22,153 bases of DNA from Apostichopus leukothele (Eukaryota > Echinodermata > Holothuroidea > Aspidochirotida > Stichopodidae): the NCBI GenBank assembly GCA_010014835.2, contig JAAAKB020000009.1, forward strand, positions 1,692,196 to 1,714,348, read 5' to 3'. Positions 1 through 9,517 of the stretch are shown in pieces. Both the position numbers and the translations under genes were made by a program. The first letter of the stretch is position 1. Each line of letters begins with the position of its first letter. A model generated the notes under the pieces. That model was not told where the DNA came from. It searched no databases and worked only from the letters and a program-made list of their open reading frames with translations.

Positions 1-330
1 ATGAAGACAATTTTGAATTTCGCGTTCATAATTTTGTTTTGATCTGGTGTGTGTTGATTTCGTGATTTATTTAATTTCTTTAAAGGTAAATTTGATTCTG
101 CGTTTTGTATTTTGCGGCAATGGCTAAACATAGGAGGGCGCAGGTGGGGGGTCGAAACTAATCTTCCGCGGTTCATCGCCCCAAGATGAGGGCGACACAC
201 AAGAAATCACGAACAAAGTTAAAACAATGTTAAAATCGTGAAACAAAACAGAAAGATTTTTCCTTCTTTGCTCTACCTGCCGATTCCGGATTCTGGCGGC
301 GCAGTCATAGCGCGTTGTTTATCATGTGAC
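1..330. promoter_or_regulatory. CpG-rich, promoter-like left edge
   Basis: About twenty CpG dinucleotides fall in this stretch, for example around 165-175, 281-300 and 301-314, while the following 1.4 kb is CpG-poor. The same local enrichment is seen at the starts of the RACK1 and PP2A-C genes in this window, so by analogy this may be the promoter or first exon of a neighbour that mostly lies outside. No recognisable protein is encoded. Short candidate start exons exist on both strands, but none can be assigned to a family. Confidence 0.35.
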
Positions 331-1137
331 CATGGAGCTGACATTTAGCTTCATGATCATGCAAGATTTTATACCCAACGTGAAGGTGCTATCGAAATGT
401 TTACATGTTGACTTAATTATGGTAGCAAGTACTGCAAAATGCTTAAGCATGAAGGCAAATCAGCCTGGGGTCAATAATGGTGTAGGAAATATTAAGCAGC
501 CCGGGAAAAGGTGGGATAAAGATTAGGGAATTGCCGTTTATATAATATACGGAAGGAAATATGAAGAATGCAATAGCGAGCCCGGCCGAACTAATTGCCA
601 CGGGGCTGATTTAGCTCATGCCTCCAAACATTCTGAGGAAGGCCATTTAGAATATTTCAACTAATTTCAATTTGCATAATAATATTCACTTCTCAATTCA
701 TTTTATATCAAATCACTGACTTACTGACAGACAGGTGTTATCATTTCAAATTCATCACAATGTTTTCATATCCAACATTCCAGTGACCAAAGACCATTTT
801 TAAGGTTTCCTGCAACGTTTCTGTTTTTATGTGAATGCCTCTTAAAGGTACATAATGCAACACTACCCCTTTAAGATTTAAATTAGATTGGTTAACCATG
901 CTCTTTGGATAGACTTTGACAAGCTTCAATACTTTTGAAAACAAAGATTCAGTATAAGAATGCAGTTCATTTGCTTGCTCATAAAGAACTTTTTATGTCA
1001 AATAACGACAAAATCTTAAGAAAATTTCAGATTGTGGCTTTATACATGATATCTTCTAATAAGAGAGCGACTGGGCTACAAAATTCACAGAATTGAATCC
1101 TTTGTTACTCAATGTGGATCTTCAGCCACAACCTAAA

Positions 1138-1151
1138 TCAACAGAGGGCGC
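1138..1151 (+). promoter_or_regulatory. CTCF-like motif
   Basis: The sequence TCAACAGAGGGCGC matches 12 of 14 positions of the animal CTCF core consensus CCASYAGRKGGCRS, with mismatches at positions 1 and 4. It lies between the CpG-rich left edge and the end of RACK1, a plausible place for a boundary element. This is a motif match only, and binding is inferred. Confidence 0.25.
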
Positions 1152-1274
1152 TGTCATATTAGTCCTTTCTAGTTCCGCAAAACTTCTTGTGATATATTTG
1201 AGCTAACATATGGTTTTTACCACTCATAACTAGCATATCTTAGTTTGGCAACTTAACACACGTCTGGTCATCAG

Positions 1275-1311
1275 CCAATCAGAGAGCTGCGAGATATTTT
1301 CAGTCACGTCA
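1275..1311 (+). promoter_or_regulatory. CCAAT box and CRE-like octamer pair
   Basis: A CCAATCAG motif at 1275-1282, in an NF-Y type context (CAGCCAATCAGA), is followed about 20 bases later by TCACGTCA at 1304-1311, one base from the CRE octamer. CCAAT boxes with a nearby CRE-like site are a common promoter pairing in animals. No transcript start can be shown here. Confidence 0.22.
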
Positions 1312-1819
1312 GCTAAACTGAAGATTTTCTTTGAGTGTCAGTAAAATTGTATCCAAGTCTCTGAAATGGAATATATTGGACTTTTGCCTACAATTCTTCT
1401 TGCAATTATTGATAACGAGATCTTTTCAAACTTATTTTCACAACTTGCACAGAGATTGAGATATGTTACATTGCTTTACAACATCTTTGGATATCTTTAA
1501 ACAGTGTAGATCACACACATCAGGAACCAGAGTCATATCCACGGCTCTGTTAGGACTAATATGAAAGCCTCCTCTGCGTAAACACTGAAGAACACCATTG
1601 TTGTGATTTATTTGATGATATTATGCAAATATCTAGGAGAGCGTCCTACTACCTTGATCAACTATGTCAACAGTTTTTAATTCTCATTAGATACAGACAA
1701 ATGGCCATAAATTGGTAACCAGAAGCAAATCACTTGAAAACTTCAGCTGTTCAACAATCACATGTAATCAAAGACAATAGAAATAAATATAGAGAACAAG
1801 TTTACAATTCAATTTTTTT

Positions 1820-2249
1820 CTTCATTTTCTGAAGACATCTTTATTTTATTTTCATTCAATGCCTCTATTGAGGTCCTTTGATAAACAACAAAGTGTTTGT
1901 AGAGATATCCTCTCCCTAACATACTCCCTGCTAAATTGTCCATAAAAGTTTAAAAACAAGGGTTGAGATCACCTATTATGTTACCACATCATTGCACTCA
2001 TTAATCATGATTATTGTGATACAGATTGTCTCTTAATATTGTGTAGGTTTCATGCAGAAAGTCTTCCATCAACGTGGCAACTGCTACAGTGAAATGAAGA
2101 AACCTTTCTCACAGTATTAGTTGCAGATAACTGTACTTGGTTACAAGTCATAAACCTTTGACTGAGTGAACATGGACATCTGTTGTAGTACTTTGAGGGT
2201 ATATGTTTTGTTTATGGTAGCAGAGATGTATTGTATGTTTCCTCCCAGT
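1820..2249 (-). other. RACK1: RACK1 3' UTR
   Basis: This is the sequence between the RACK1 stop codon (2250-2252) and the overlapping AATAAA signals at 1840-1850, plus about 20 bases to a likely cleavage point. It is roughly 430 nt long and has no other canonical minus-strand AATAAA. The exact cleavage site is inferred. Confidence 0.6.
1840..1850 (-). terminator. Polyadenylation signal of RACK1
   Basis: Two overlapping minus-strand AATAAA hexamers (TTTATT on the plus strand at 1840-1845 and 1845-1850) are the first canonical signals downstream of the RACK1 stop codon. Confidence 0.65.
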
Positions 2250-2426
2250 TTACTGTACTAGGGACACCTGCCATACTCTGATAAGATTGTCCGAGTAACC
2301 TGCAAACAGAGTCTGACCGTCTGATGACCAGGCCAAACTCAGACAGGTTGGCTGCTTCTCACTCTTGCCTCCAGCTGTGAACACATCTTGCTTGAGTTCC
2401 TCAACAGTTGTTTTGTTCTCAAGATC
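2250..2426 (-). CDS. RACK1: RACK1 coding exon 7 (terminal)
   Basis: Encodes [20 protein letters not shown], the blade 6-7 linker, then blade 7 ([25 protein letters not shown]) and the tail SLVQ, ending at TAA 2250-2252. The tail differs from human TIGTR, a known variable end. Confidence 0.95.
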   Translation of the reverse strand, partial: DLENKTTVEELKQDVFTAGGKSEKQPTCLSLAWSSDGQTLFAGYSDNLIRVWQVSLVQ

Positions 2427-5400
2427 CTGTAAAGGGATATTAAGGAGACAATATTAGTAATGAATACCTAAGGTGAGGGATACTGTCTCAGAAGCAGACT
2501 GCCTGAGACCTATCATCACTTGAAAGGAATTTTTACATCAAGAAATGAAAATCTAAATAGAGATATGGTTCTTATTTCAAAGTTACAAATACTTATTCAA
2601 AATACAGTGATAATTTATCTAATTGGTAGAAAATGTCACAAGTTATCTAAATGTGAAAATTGTTTCCAATTTACTTTCCATATGTCGTACAACAAGTCAG
2701 ACTAATAGGGGTCCCTCTTCATACTTGTATTATAGCTTGCTGTACACATGTACTAAAATGAAGTTCTTGTACTCTGCTTAGAGCCTTGTACTCATAAGTG
2801 TACTCATGATGTTGTACTCGATCCACAACTCTTCAACTAGCATACACTAATGAACATACTATACATGCATGGTGACTAACATTTCAAACAGGGGAATGAT
2901 TCACTTTTAATATAGCTTAAAAACACTTTTTTCATTAAGTTTACTTGTTAGGTAGTAACTGGGAATAATTCACCATTCATATCTTGTGTAGCAATGCTAA
3001 GATTGATGAATTTGTTAATTACATTGAAAATATTATGTCACTGCACACATCAACCTACTAAACCCAACATTGCATTTGTTTAACAATGTGCCAACCTCTT
3101 GTGACAACTATGAGATAAATTATTCCCAAAAGATTAATGCTCTTACCCAGATTTTGATGCAGGGTCCAGCAGCAGCACACAGCCAGTACCTGTTGGGACT
3201 GAAGCAGAGTGCATTGATGATGTCACCACCTTCCAGAGTGTACAGATGTTTACCTTCATTCAGATCCCACAGCATGGACTGACCGTCCTGAAATAAGACA
3301 ACATTATATGCAAATACAATAACTCACATGAAGCAAGGAGGGGGTGGGGGAGGGGGACTGCTTGTAAATAATTATGTAGGATGTGAATGAAGCCTCCATG
3401 AACAACCTTCATAGTTAGCCACTTTATTTCAAACTGCAGAGGACTTTGACAAAAGTACAAATGATTTCTCTCAGCTAAGCCATAAATATGAGAAATAGGT
3501 AAACAAGAACTCGTAAAGAAATACAAATCTCTGCAACATTTAAACTTTTACTCACAGATCACAAAAACACAATTACTTGTCTGACAAGGTTAGGAATTCC
3601 TTCAAAATAATACTAATGTTTCACTAAACTACCAACCAACTCCTAAAAGTGTTTATGAAATGCATATAAAGCATCAACTTGCAAACTTCATTGAACATGC
3701 AGGGACTTGACTTTTATAAACATAGTATTGCATATGTTAGATAGATATGAGAGGATTTACTGCACACTTTGCCAATTGAATAGTTTCTTTTATTCTACTA
3801 AAGTGACACATTTCCAGTCATTGGAAAATCCCTTGATTTACTCCATCTGAGGAATAGAAACCCCAGAATGTGATTTTACCTTGCCACCGGAAGCACAGAG
3901 AGAACCATCTGGAGATACAGTGACACAGTTAAGATATCCTGAGTGTCCATAGTGGTTGGTCTTCAGCTTACAGTTGGTCAAGTTCCATACCTGATCAAGA
4001 AGAAAGTAAAAAGTAACAATATTACAGACACTAACATAAACTGTCATAGTCTTCTCTTCACCATCTTCCTTTGTAATTAAAACACATTGAAGTACTTGAT
4101 TCTGTCAATATTGTCACATTATTACTACTTAGATATATATCAAATATAAAATAAAGATACAATGTAAGATAACCTTTACAATGAGTCAAGCAGTTCATAA
4201 GGCACGCCAGCAACAGCATGACAGCAGCAGTAAAACACCACTGAAGAAGTTGGCCGAATGGACTTTTGTCACATTTTTTGGTGTAAGAAACTTGAACTTG
4301 GAATTTCCAACTCATACACAACTTTGTTGCATGGGAGCGATCATATATATCTGACAATGAGTCCATCTCACTCTGGCATTAAACGTACAAGATCTAGAGT
4401 AGGGTCAATTTATGACAGCAGTGATTTCACTATGGTTTACAGAATGGAACTATTTCCTGAGAATCATCACGGTGAAGAATCACAAAGTCTGGTAAAACTA
4501 TTTGTTTGGGATGTGGGGATGAGCCTGGGGGGATTGCAGGTACACGGTGAGCTGTACAGGTTAGGGTCGCAGGAATTTAGCAAAGGTGAGAATTGAATAC
4601 TCCACCCCCACCCCCCCCCCCCCCCTTCCTCCCACGTCCCAAATGGCATTGTACATCAGAGGACCATCACAAGAACATCTGAGCTCTCTCAGAAGAATTG
4701 AACACTCTTCAAAGTTGTATACCTTGACAAGTTTGTCCCATCCACAGGAGACAATGATAGGATTTGCCTGGCTAGGTGAGAAGCGAACGCAGGACACCCA
4801 ATTGTCATGGCAGTCTTCCTGTTAGGAAAAGATGCAGCAACAATATCAAAGTCAAACAAAGTCAAACATCAAAGACGGGTTTGTCAACAATGAATGCACT
4901 TCATTCAATTACATTAAGAGATACATTGACACAAAATGCTGAGGTATAAGTTAACTGCAAAAACTTTTGAATGCAGCAAAATGATTACAAATCAGTGAAA
5001 GATAAATAAACAAAGACAAGTTTTTTTCTCAATATTGAAATGTTGTGACAACCAAAATATGAGTTTTGTGTTTTCTCAGAGTAAAGCCTACACCAATTGG
5101 CTATGATCAGCCAGTAAAGAATGACAAGTATTTTGCTGATTTTTCTGATTGCAATAATACGATATATAATTACATAAATACCCTTTCAAAATGTTTATGA
5201 TCATATTGTGTTATAAATGTCAGTTGATAAGAGGATAGAGAGGTGGGCTCCACCAACTAGCCAAAGGTTATCTGACTTATTCAAAAGCTGGAGGTGGGAC
5301 TCCAGCATTTAGCCAAATGTTCTTTATTTGGATACAGAAAGAAAATGTTTTTGTCTTCAAAATACTACGCTTTGAGATTCAGTGTAGTACGTAGTAGACA

Positions 5401-8400
5401 AGAGGTTGCTCTGTGCCTGCTTTTATTCAGATGTCATTTATGAGGCAAATGGACTGCCAAAGAAGGCATTAACAGCTGTGTACCAAAACACACCTACCAA
5501 AATATTAAATACCAACATAACAGCAACAACAACGAACAAACAGGATTGGGCCACCCTACTGTCCTCAAATAAACTTTGATCTGTCATAAAATTAACGTTC
5601 TTCCACTCATTAAGGTAGAACAAAGTATGAAGTATTTAAGCTATGCATTTTTTGTTTTTAAAAGTTAGACGGCCTGATGCTTTGATCCTAGCAGGATCAG
5701 AGGAAAACTGAGAACTTCAAAACAGCATCTGTTCAACTCAAATGACCTTTGATCTCCACAACTAGAATATTTCTCTCTTGTACTCACTTAAGTGGACCTA
5801 CCTACCAGGTTAAGTAAGTTCAACTACAAAGCACTTTTTGAGTTATCATCTTTACATGCCAAGACATCACACACAAGAACATCCCGCCTATTCTGTTTGT
5901 CTTTGGTGAGGAATCAAACTTGAAACGGACAAACCCATCAAAACCTGAGCAGCTGATGATGAGATGGAGAGCACCTGTGATCATCCAAGTCAAGGCCTTT
6001 CAACGAAGTTAAACACTGCATAGATACTAAACTTGTACTTTAGTCAGTGGAATACTAACAACTGTGCATTAACTTACTGATATTGTGTATTTGCAGATAC
6101 CAAGAGTATTCCAGAGCTTGATGGTCTTGTCACGGGAACCAGACACGATCTGTCGATTATCAGCGGAGAAAGCAACAGACAGGACATCACCTTTGTGGTC
6201 ATTGAAAGTCCTTGTAGACTTGCCGCTAGAGAAATGAAAAGATAAGCAGAATCCATGACAAATAACATAATTTCTATAACAACCTGTTGAGCAAAGTTAA
6301 AAATAACAATCACGTTTGCTTCACATATAGTTGCATATGAGAGGAAGGAAATGAGGAAACCAATATTCTTGAAAAATCTAATTTTTTTTATTTATTGTAC
6401 AGTAAATTGAGAAAACTCAGTATTACAAGAAATCTTTCTTTCTTGAAAATAACTCAATGGCATTCCCTTTATCAGAAATAAGAACTATTTCTGCATCACT
6501 TTTCCTGTCATGTTATTGCTTTGTCAGCAACAGAGAACTTGTAAAACAAGTCTCAAGTTGTTAGAAATTTAAGACATTTTTTGATAAAATGATAGAAAAA
6601 TGGACAAGGTGAGAACACAGGACCGGCATAATATTATCAGGATATCATCCAAAAGTGAAGAAGGTCAGGCCTTTTTTCTGTGGTGCAATTTCCATACAAT
6701 AAGCCAGTTTGTTTTAACATTAAGAAGTCAGCTTATCACATAATTATTACAAAACATCTTATGAACATTTCTCTACATTAATCAAAGAATAATCATAATT
6801 CATACTGGTTGAGATCCCACAGTCTAAGAGTCTTATCCCATGAGCCTGTCAGAGCAAATTGGCCATCAGAGGACATCACAACATCAGACACAAAGTGACT
6901 GTGTCCTTCCAGGGCTAGGTGAGGTATGCCATAGTTTGTATCTTCATGGGTAAGCTTCCACAAAATGGTTTTCTTATCTGTTGAAGATATATAGGAAAGA
7001 AGTTAACTCATTCAATTCACTAAACTGTTCACCTTACCAAACTTACACATGTGCTTTGCTTACAATCATCAAATTCCTGCCTGGTATTGTAGTGGTGGCT
7101 GGAGATTTTTGTGTACAATTAAAAGATGCAAATATATTTAATCGTTTCAGACGACGCATGCACAGGTCTTTGGTGTTATGAAAATCAATGATGGAATTAT
7201 TTCTGAAAATAAATCCTGTAATATTGTGGCAAACATTATGATAGACACAAAGCATAAGGTTATCATCAATTAAGAAGAAAAGCAATGATTGTTCATTTTA
7301 TTAACCAATTATACCTGCATCTACTTGTTTGTTTGGTTCAATAGAATGAATCCCAAGGATTACACAAGGACTGTGGAAGAACAAACGCACATCTCTTTCC
7401 TAAGAGAATTCTGACAATTACCATCCAGACCTATACATAGTTTTCAATTCTATTCCTGCATTTCCATCTGTTTACTTTTCCAACATCTCAATCTCTTTTT
7501 ATTCCTGCATCTCCATCTGTATACTACTCCAGCACCTCAATTTTGTACTATTCCTGTAGACTATGTGTCTACAGTAACACTGTAAATATAAAGACACCAA
7601 TAGCATTAGGTGAAGCTCTAGTGTGTATAGGGCCAATGAATTCCCACAATCACAGAAATTACCGCAGAATTTCATAATATTGATTTTACCAGGGAAAATC
7701 ACAAAAATAATCATAGAAATAATTTTCAGAACTTTCTGATTGACATTGCAAATGTATTAAAAGTTGTTGTCCAATCCCAGTGCATCAGTACCTCTGCTGG
7801 GCTATACAATAATATCAAGATGATTGTAATCACTCCTTAGTAGTCTGAGATATATTAGAAGGTATGTTCGTATCAATGAAAACTAAGGAAGGGATTGAAG
7901 GAAAGTCACATACCAGGAACTGATACTAAAGGCAATATGTCAGGGTAATGTAGGTAGGGTTAAAATCTTTAGGTCAGTCACCTAATGTAATTGAATCTTG
8001 TCCCAGTGATCTCTCGTCAACAACGTGTGAATTCTTGCCTAATTCTTTTAAGATTTTGTCCATAAGTTGAAGTCTTTTTGGCACAATGCTTCACCAATAA
8101 CAAACATTTCTGTGTAAGTACATTTATAATTACGATGTGGTGAAACTTAGACACACGAATGAGGGTGTACTATGTGAGTGGAAACTGGTCATGGGATGTG
8201 GCTATGCAGAGGCCTCTTTTATCAGATGACCAAATTTACAAACCAAACGACTTAATCTCATGTACAGGTTGTCAGATGGACGACCAGAAAAGTTTACCCT
8301 GGTAGTGGGGTAGGGATGAAATTTCAAACCCAACACTGCACCCACACTAAGTTTTCTTTGACATTAACAGGCCTATTGGTTGGCTAGGCTAGTATGTAAT

Positions 8401-9390
8401 GCAATGTACCATACTTAAATTACACAATATGAACCATATTTCATATAATTCAGAAATATCATCACAGATTTCAATATTTCTGAAGCATGAATTTGGTGGC
8501 CTTATATGTGTAGACACAATTTTATCAAAACATCAGTTTATACACAATACTGTCATTTATTTTGTGAAATCTAAATGCTTTCATTGTCATGTTACATTTA
8601 GCCTACAATGAACAGAATCCATTGCCTTGCAAACTGTTTGCATGGTTCCATAGCCTTTGTAGGCTATCTTTCTGAGAACTGTGTAGGCTAGCATTAGTAC
8701 AGGTAGCTTACTGACAAACTGAGGATTGAGTCACTGTCACTATTGCAATTTCAAGCCAAATTCTGCTACAAAGGGGGAGTGTATTGTCACGGCATACTAA
8801 TAGCCTACTAACATTGTGCCCAGCCTAGTAGGCCTGACTTTAATTTTCAAGTACATTCAGGCATACAGACACTAGCCTACAGGAACCTGTTCGCCAAGTA
8901 TTACACGTAGCGTAATACGATAGCACAAAGTTGAGATCTAACATTGGCTACAGACATGGCAATTACGTATAGGCCTACCGCACATAGGCTAGGCCTAGCC
9001 TAAGTTTGACTAGGCCTAGGTTAGGCATGTTACTGTTAGCTGATCGACTGCAGCAATGTAAGTACCATATGTTTCATTCTTAAATAACCATGATTGGGGG
9101 AGAGTTTTACAAAACGGTAACGTAAAAGGCAACTAAGCTCAATCAACCAACATGTACTTTATTGTGTTCAGTTCGAGAGGCCTAGCCTGTATATTAACCT
9201 TTGGTACTACGTGTAGCCCAACTAACCCTATGGTAGGCTTACAATGACTTACGTTAGACTGTTGGTACTTACCCCGTGATGCAGACAGTATCATGTCAGG
9301 AAAATTGGGGGTAGTAGCAATCTGGGTGACCCACCCATTATGGCCTTTAAGGGTACCTCTACAAACAATTTGTTCGTTAGATTGCGCCAT
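2250..9390 (-). CDS. RACK1: RACK1, seven-bladed WD40 scaffold protein (7 coding exons)
   Basis: The coding exons are 9390-9273, 6977-6806, 6225-6078, 4818-4723, 3990-3880, 3287-3147 and 2426-2250: 963 nt, 320 residues, against 317 in human. Intron phases are 1,2,0,0,0,0 and all introns are GT..AG. The product aligns along its whole length with animal RACK1 (formerly GNB2L1). Seven WD40 blades run from [18 protein letters not shown] (residues 11-28) to VRVWQV-type [10 protein letters not shown] at the end. Blade ends such as RLWDL, IKLWNT, KVWNL, MLWDL and KIWDL are visible. The ribosome-contacting R-D-K motif is R39-D40-K41. In the cell RACK1 binds the 40S head and recruits PKC, Src-family kinases and other partners. 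The start at 9390 is the first in-frame ATG after an in-frame stop and has A at -3 and G at +4. Human RACK1 has eight exons as I recall, so one junction may be missing here. Confidence 0.97.
2738..2820. repeat. Cluster of TGTACTC motifs in RACK1 intron 6
   Basis: The plus strand shows TGTACT or TGTACTC at least five times in about 80 bases, which reads GAGTACA in the RACK1 pre-mRNA. Spacing is irregular (roughly 11-20 bases between the last four), so it is not a clean tandem repeat. Confidence 0.4.
3147..3287 (-). CDS. RACK1: RACK1 coding exon 6
   Basis: Encodes [20 protein letters not shown] and [20 protein letters not shown] to GPCIKIW: the end of blade 5 and blade 6, the region implicated in PKC binding in mammals. 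The acceptor is TTTCAG and the donor TGG|GTAAGA. Confidence 0.95.
3337..3356 (+). repeat. G-tract with quadruplex potential
   Basis: Four G runs (GG, GGGGG, GGGGG, GGGGG) separated by single A or T bases lie on the plus strand of RACK1 intron 5. In the sense transcript this is a C-rich pyrimidine tract 50-70 nt upstream of the exon 6 acceptor. Confidence 0.6.
3880..3990 (-). CDS. RACK1: RACK1 coding exon 5
   Basis: Begins [20 protein letters not shown] and ends [12 protein letters not shown]: the end of blade 4 and most of blade 5. The acceptor is ATCAG and the donor AAG|GTAAAA, phase 0. Confidence 0.95.
4601..4634 (-). repeat. Poly-G/poly-C tract in RACK1 intron 4
   Basis: An uninterrupted run of 15 C on the plus strand (4611-4625) sits among shorter C runs. 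The RACK1 pre-mRNA therefore carries a long G run about 100 nt downstream of the exon 4 donor. The run length is likely to vary between individuals and to be error-prone in sequencing. Confidence 0.8.
4723..4818 (-). CDS. RACK1: RACK1 coding exon 4
   Basis: Encodes [20 protein letters not shown] then [12 protein letters not shown], which is blade 4 up to its last strand. The donor is AAG|GTATAC, weaker than the GTAAGT sites of the neighbouring introns. The frame stays open for 53 codons into intron 4. Confidence 0.94.
5240..5332. repeat. Diverged 51-bp tandem duplication in RACK1 intron 3
   Basis: GAGGTGGG followed by a CTCCA element and TTAGCCAAA/CTAGCCAAA occurs at 5240 and again at 5291, a spacing of 51 bp with many differences. 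It is an old two-copy duplication. The rest of the 1.26-kb intron shows nothing recognisable. Confidence 0.45.
6078..6225 (-). CDS. RACK1: RACK1 coding exon 3
   Basis: Completes the His codon, then encodes [20 protein letters not shown] through [15 protein letters not shown] to KYTIS: blade 3. The usual GH of this blade reads DH here. The donor is A|GTAAGT, phase 0. Confidence 0.95.
6806..6977 (-). CDS. RACK1: RACK1 coding exon 2
   Basis: Runs from DKKTILWKL, which closes blade 1, through blade 2 ([31 protein letters not shown]). The acceptor is CAACAG and the donor CA|GTATGA, leaving two bases of a His codon (phase 2). Confidence 0.95.
7452..7560. repeat. Diverged 49-bp tandem repeat, about 2.2 copies
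   Basis: ATTCCTGCAT starts at 7452 and 7501, and ATTCCTGTAG at 7550, an exact spacing of 49 bp. Between them CCATCTGT, TACT.., CCA..A and CTCAAT recur in register with substitutions. It is pyrimidine-rich on the plus strand and lies in RACK1 intron 1. Confidence 0.65.
8860..9035. repeat. GGCCTA/TAGGCCTA-rich low-complexity stretch
   Basis: GGCCTA, TAGGCCTA and AGCCTA motifs recur many times just inside RACK1 intron 1, including TAGGCTAGGCCTAGCC around 8985-9000. The same word appears in the 28-bp repeat at 14324-14435 and in PP2A-C intron 1 near 19465-19485, so it is a genome-wide background word. Confidence 0.6.
9273..9390 (-). CDS. RACK1: RACK1 coding exon 1
   Basis: Encodes residues 1-39 plus the first base of D40, beginning [20 protein letters not shown]. 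It covers most of WD blade 1 and the ribosome-binding SASR(D) segment. The donor is G|GTAAGT, phase 1. The N-terminus is three residues longer than human MTEQMTLRG. Confidence 0.95.
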
Positions 9391-9517
9391 TTTTGCACCT
9401 TTTCTGAAGTCGATTACTCCAGATTCAGAAAGATGTCTTTTTTCAGTGTCTTGCACTGATTAATGTCATTGGCGAAAAGACTGATAGAGGGCGTACTTTC
9501 ATAATATGAAATCAGTC
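9391..9517 (-). promoter_or_regulatory. RACK1: RACK1 5' UTR and core promoter region
   Basis: Vertebrate RACK1 mRNA is of the TOP class, starting at a C within a pyrimidine run. Two such starts are visible on the minus strand: CTTTTC beginning at 9479 (5' UTR 89 nt) and CTTTCT beginning at 9432 (5' UTR 42 nt). An AT-rich element, ATATTAT, at 9507-9501 lies 22-28 bases above the first, and ATTAAT near 9464-9459 lies at a similar distance above the second. Start sites are inferred, not shown. Confidence 0.5.
9443..9469 (-). other. Short uORF upstream of RACK1
   Basis: ATG at 9469-9467 opens an eight-codon frame, MTLISARH, ending in TGA at 9443. It is out of frame with the RACK1 coding sequence and ends 52 bases before its ATG. 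It would be in the mRNA only if transcription starts upstream of 9469. Confidence 0.4.

Larger units (their letters stand above)
331..1820. other. Intergenic spacer left of RACK1
   Basis: No convincing coding exon, RNA gene or mobile element was seen on either strand. The short open frames here lack recognisable domains. The stretch holds a CTCF-like motif near 1138 and a CCAAT box with a CRE-like octamer near 1275-1311, which are listed separately. Confidence 0.5.
6978..9272 (-). other. RACK1: RACK1 intron 1
   Basis: This 2.3-kb first intron is the longest in the gene. It holds a diverged 49-bp tandem repeat (7452-7560), a small perfect hairpin (8650-8667, ATAGCCT/AGGCTAT) and a GGCCTA-rich stretch close to exon 1. 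No nested coding gene or RNA gene with convincing boxes was found. Confidence 0.7.

Noticed and set aside
2462-2520. Hairpin GTCTCAG...CTGAGAC next to a C box in RACK1 intron 6
   Set aside because: The C box to CTGA distance is about 30 bases, too short for a snoRNA. The hairpin is small and close to the exon 7 acceptor, with no further support.
4447-4480. Perfect C box (GTGATGA) on the sense strand of RACK1 intron 4
   Set aside because: No CTGA follows within about 100 bases, so it cannot complete a C/D snoRNA. Similar lone C boxes near 2511-2517 and 8459-8465 fail for the same reason or have only a nearby internal CTGA.
9391-9456. Longer RACK1 N-terminus reading [12 protein letters not shown]... 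upstream of MAQSNEQ
   Set aside because: The frame opens with GTG, not ATG, after an in-frame TAA. Animal RACK1 starts at the position used here.
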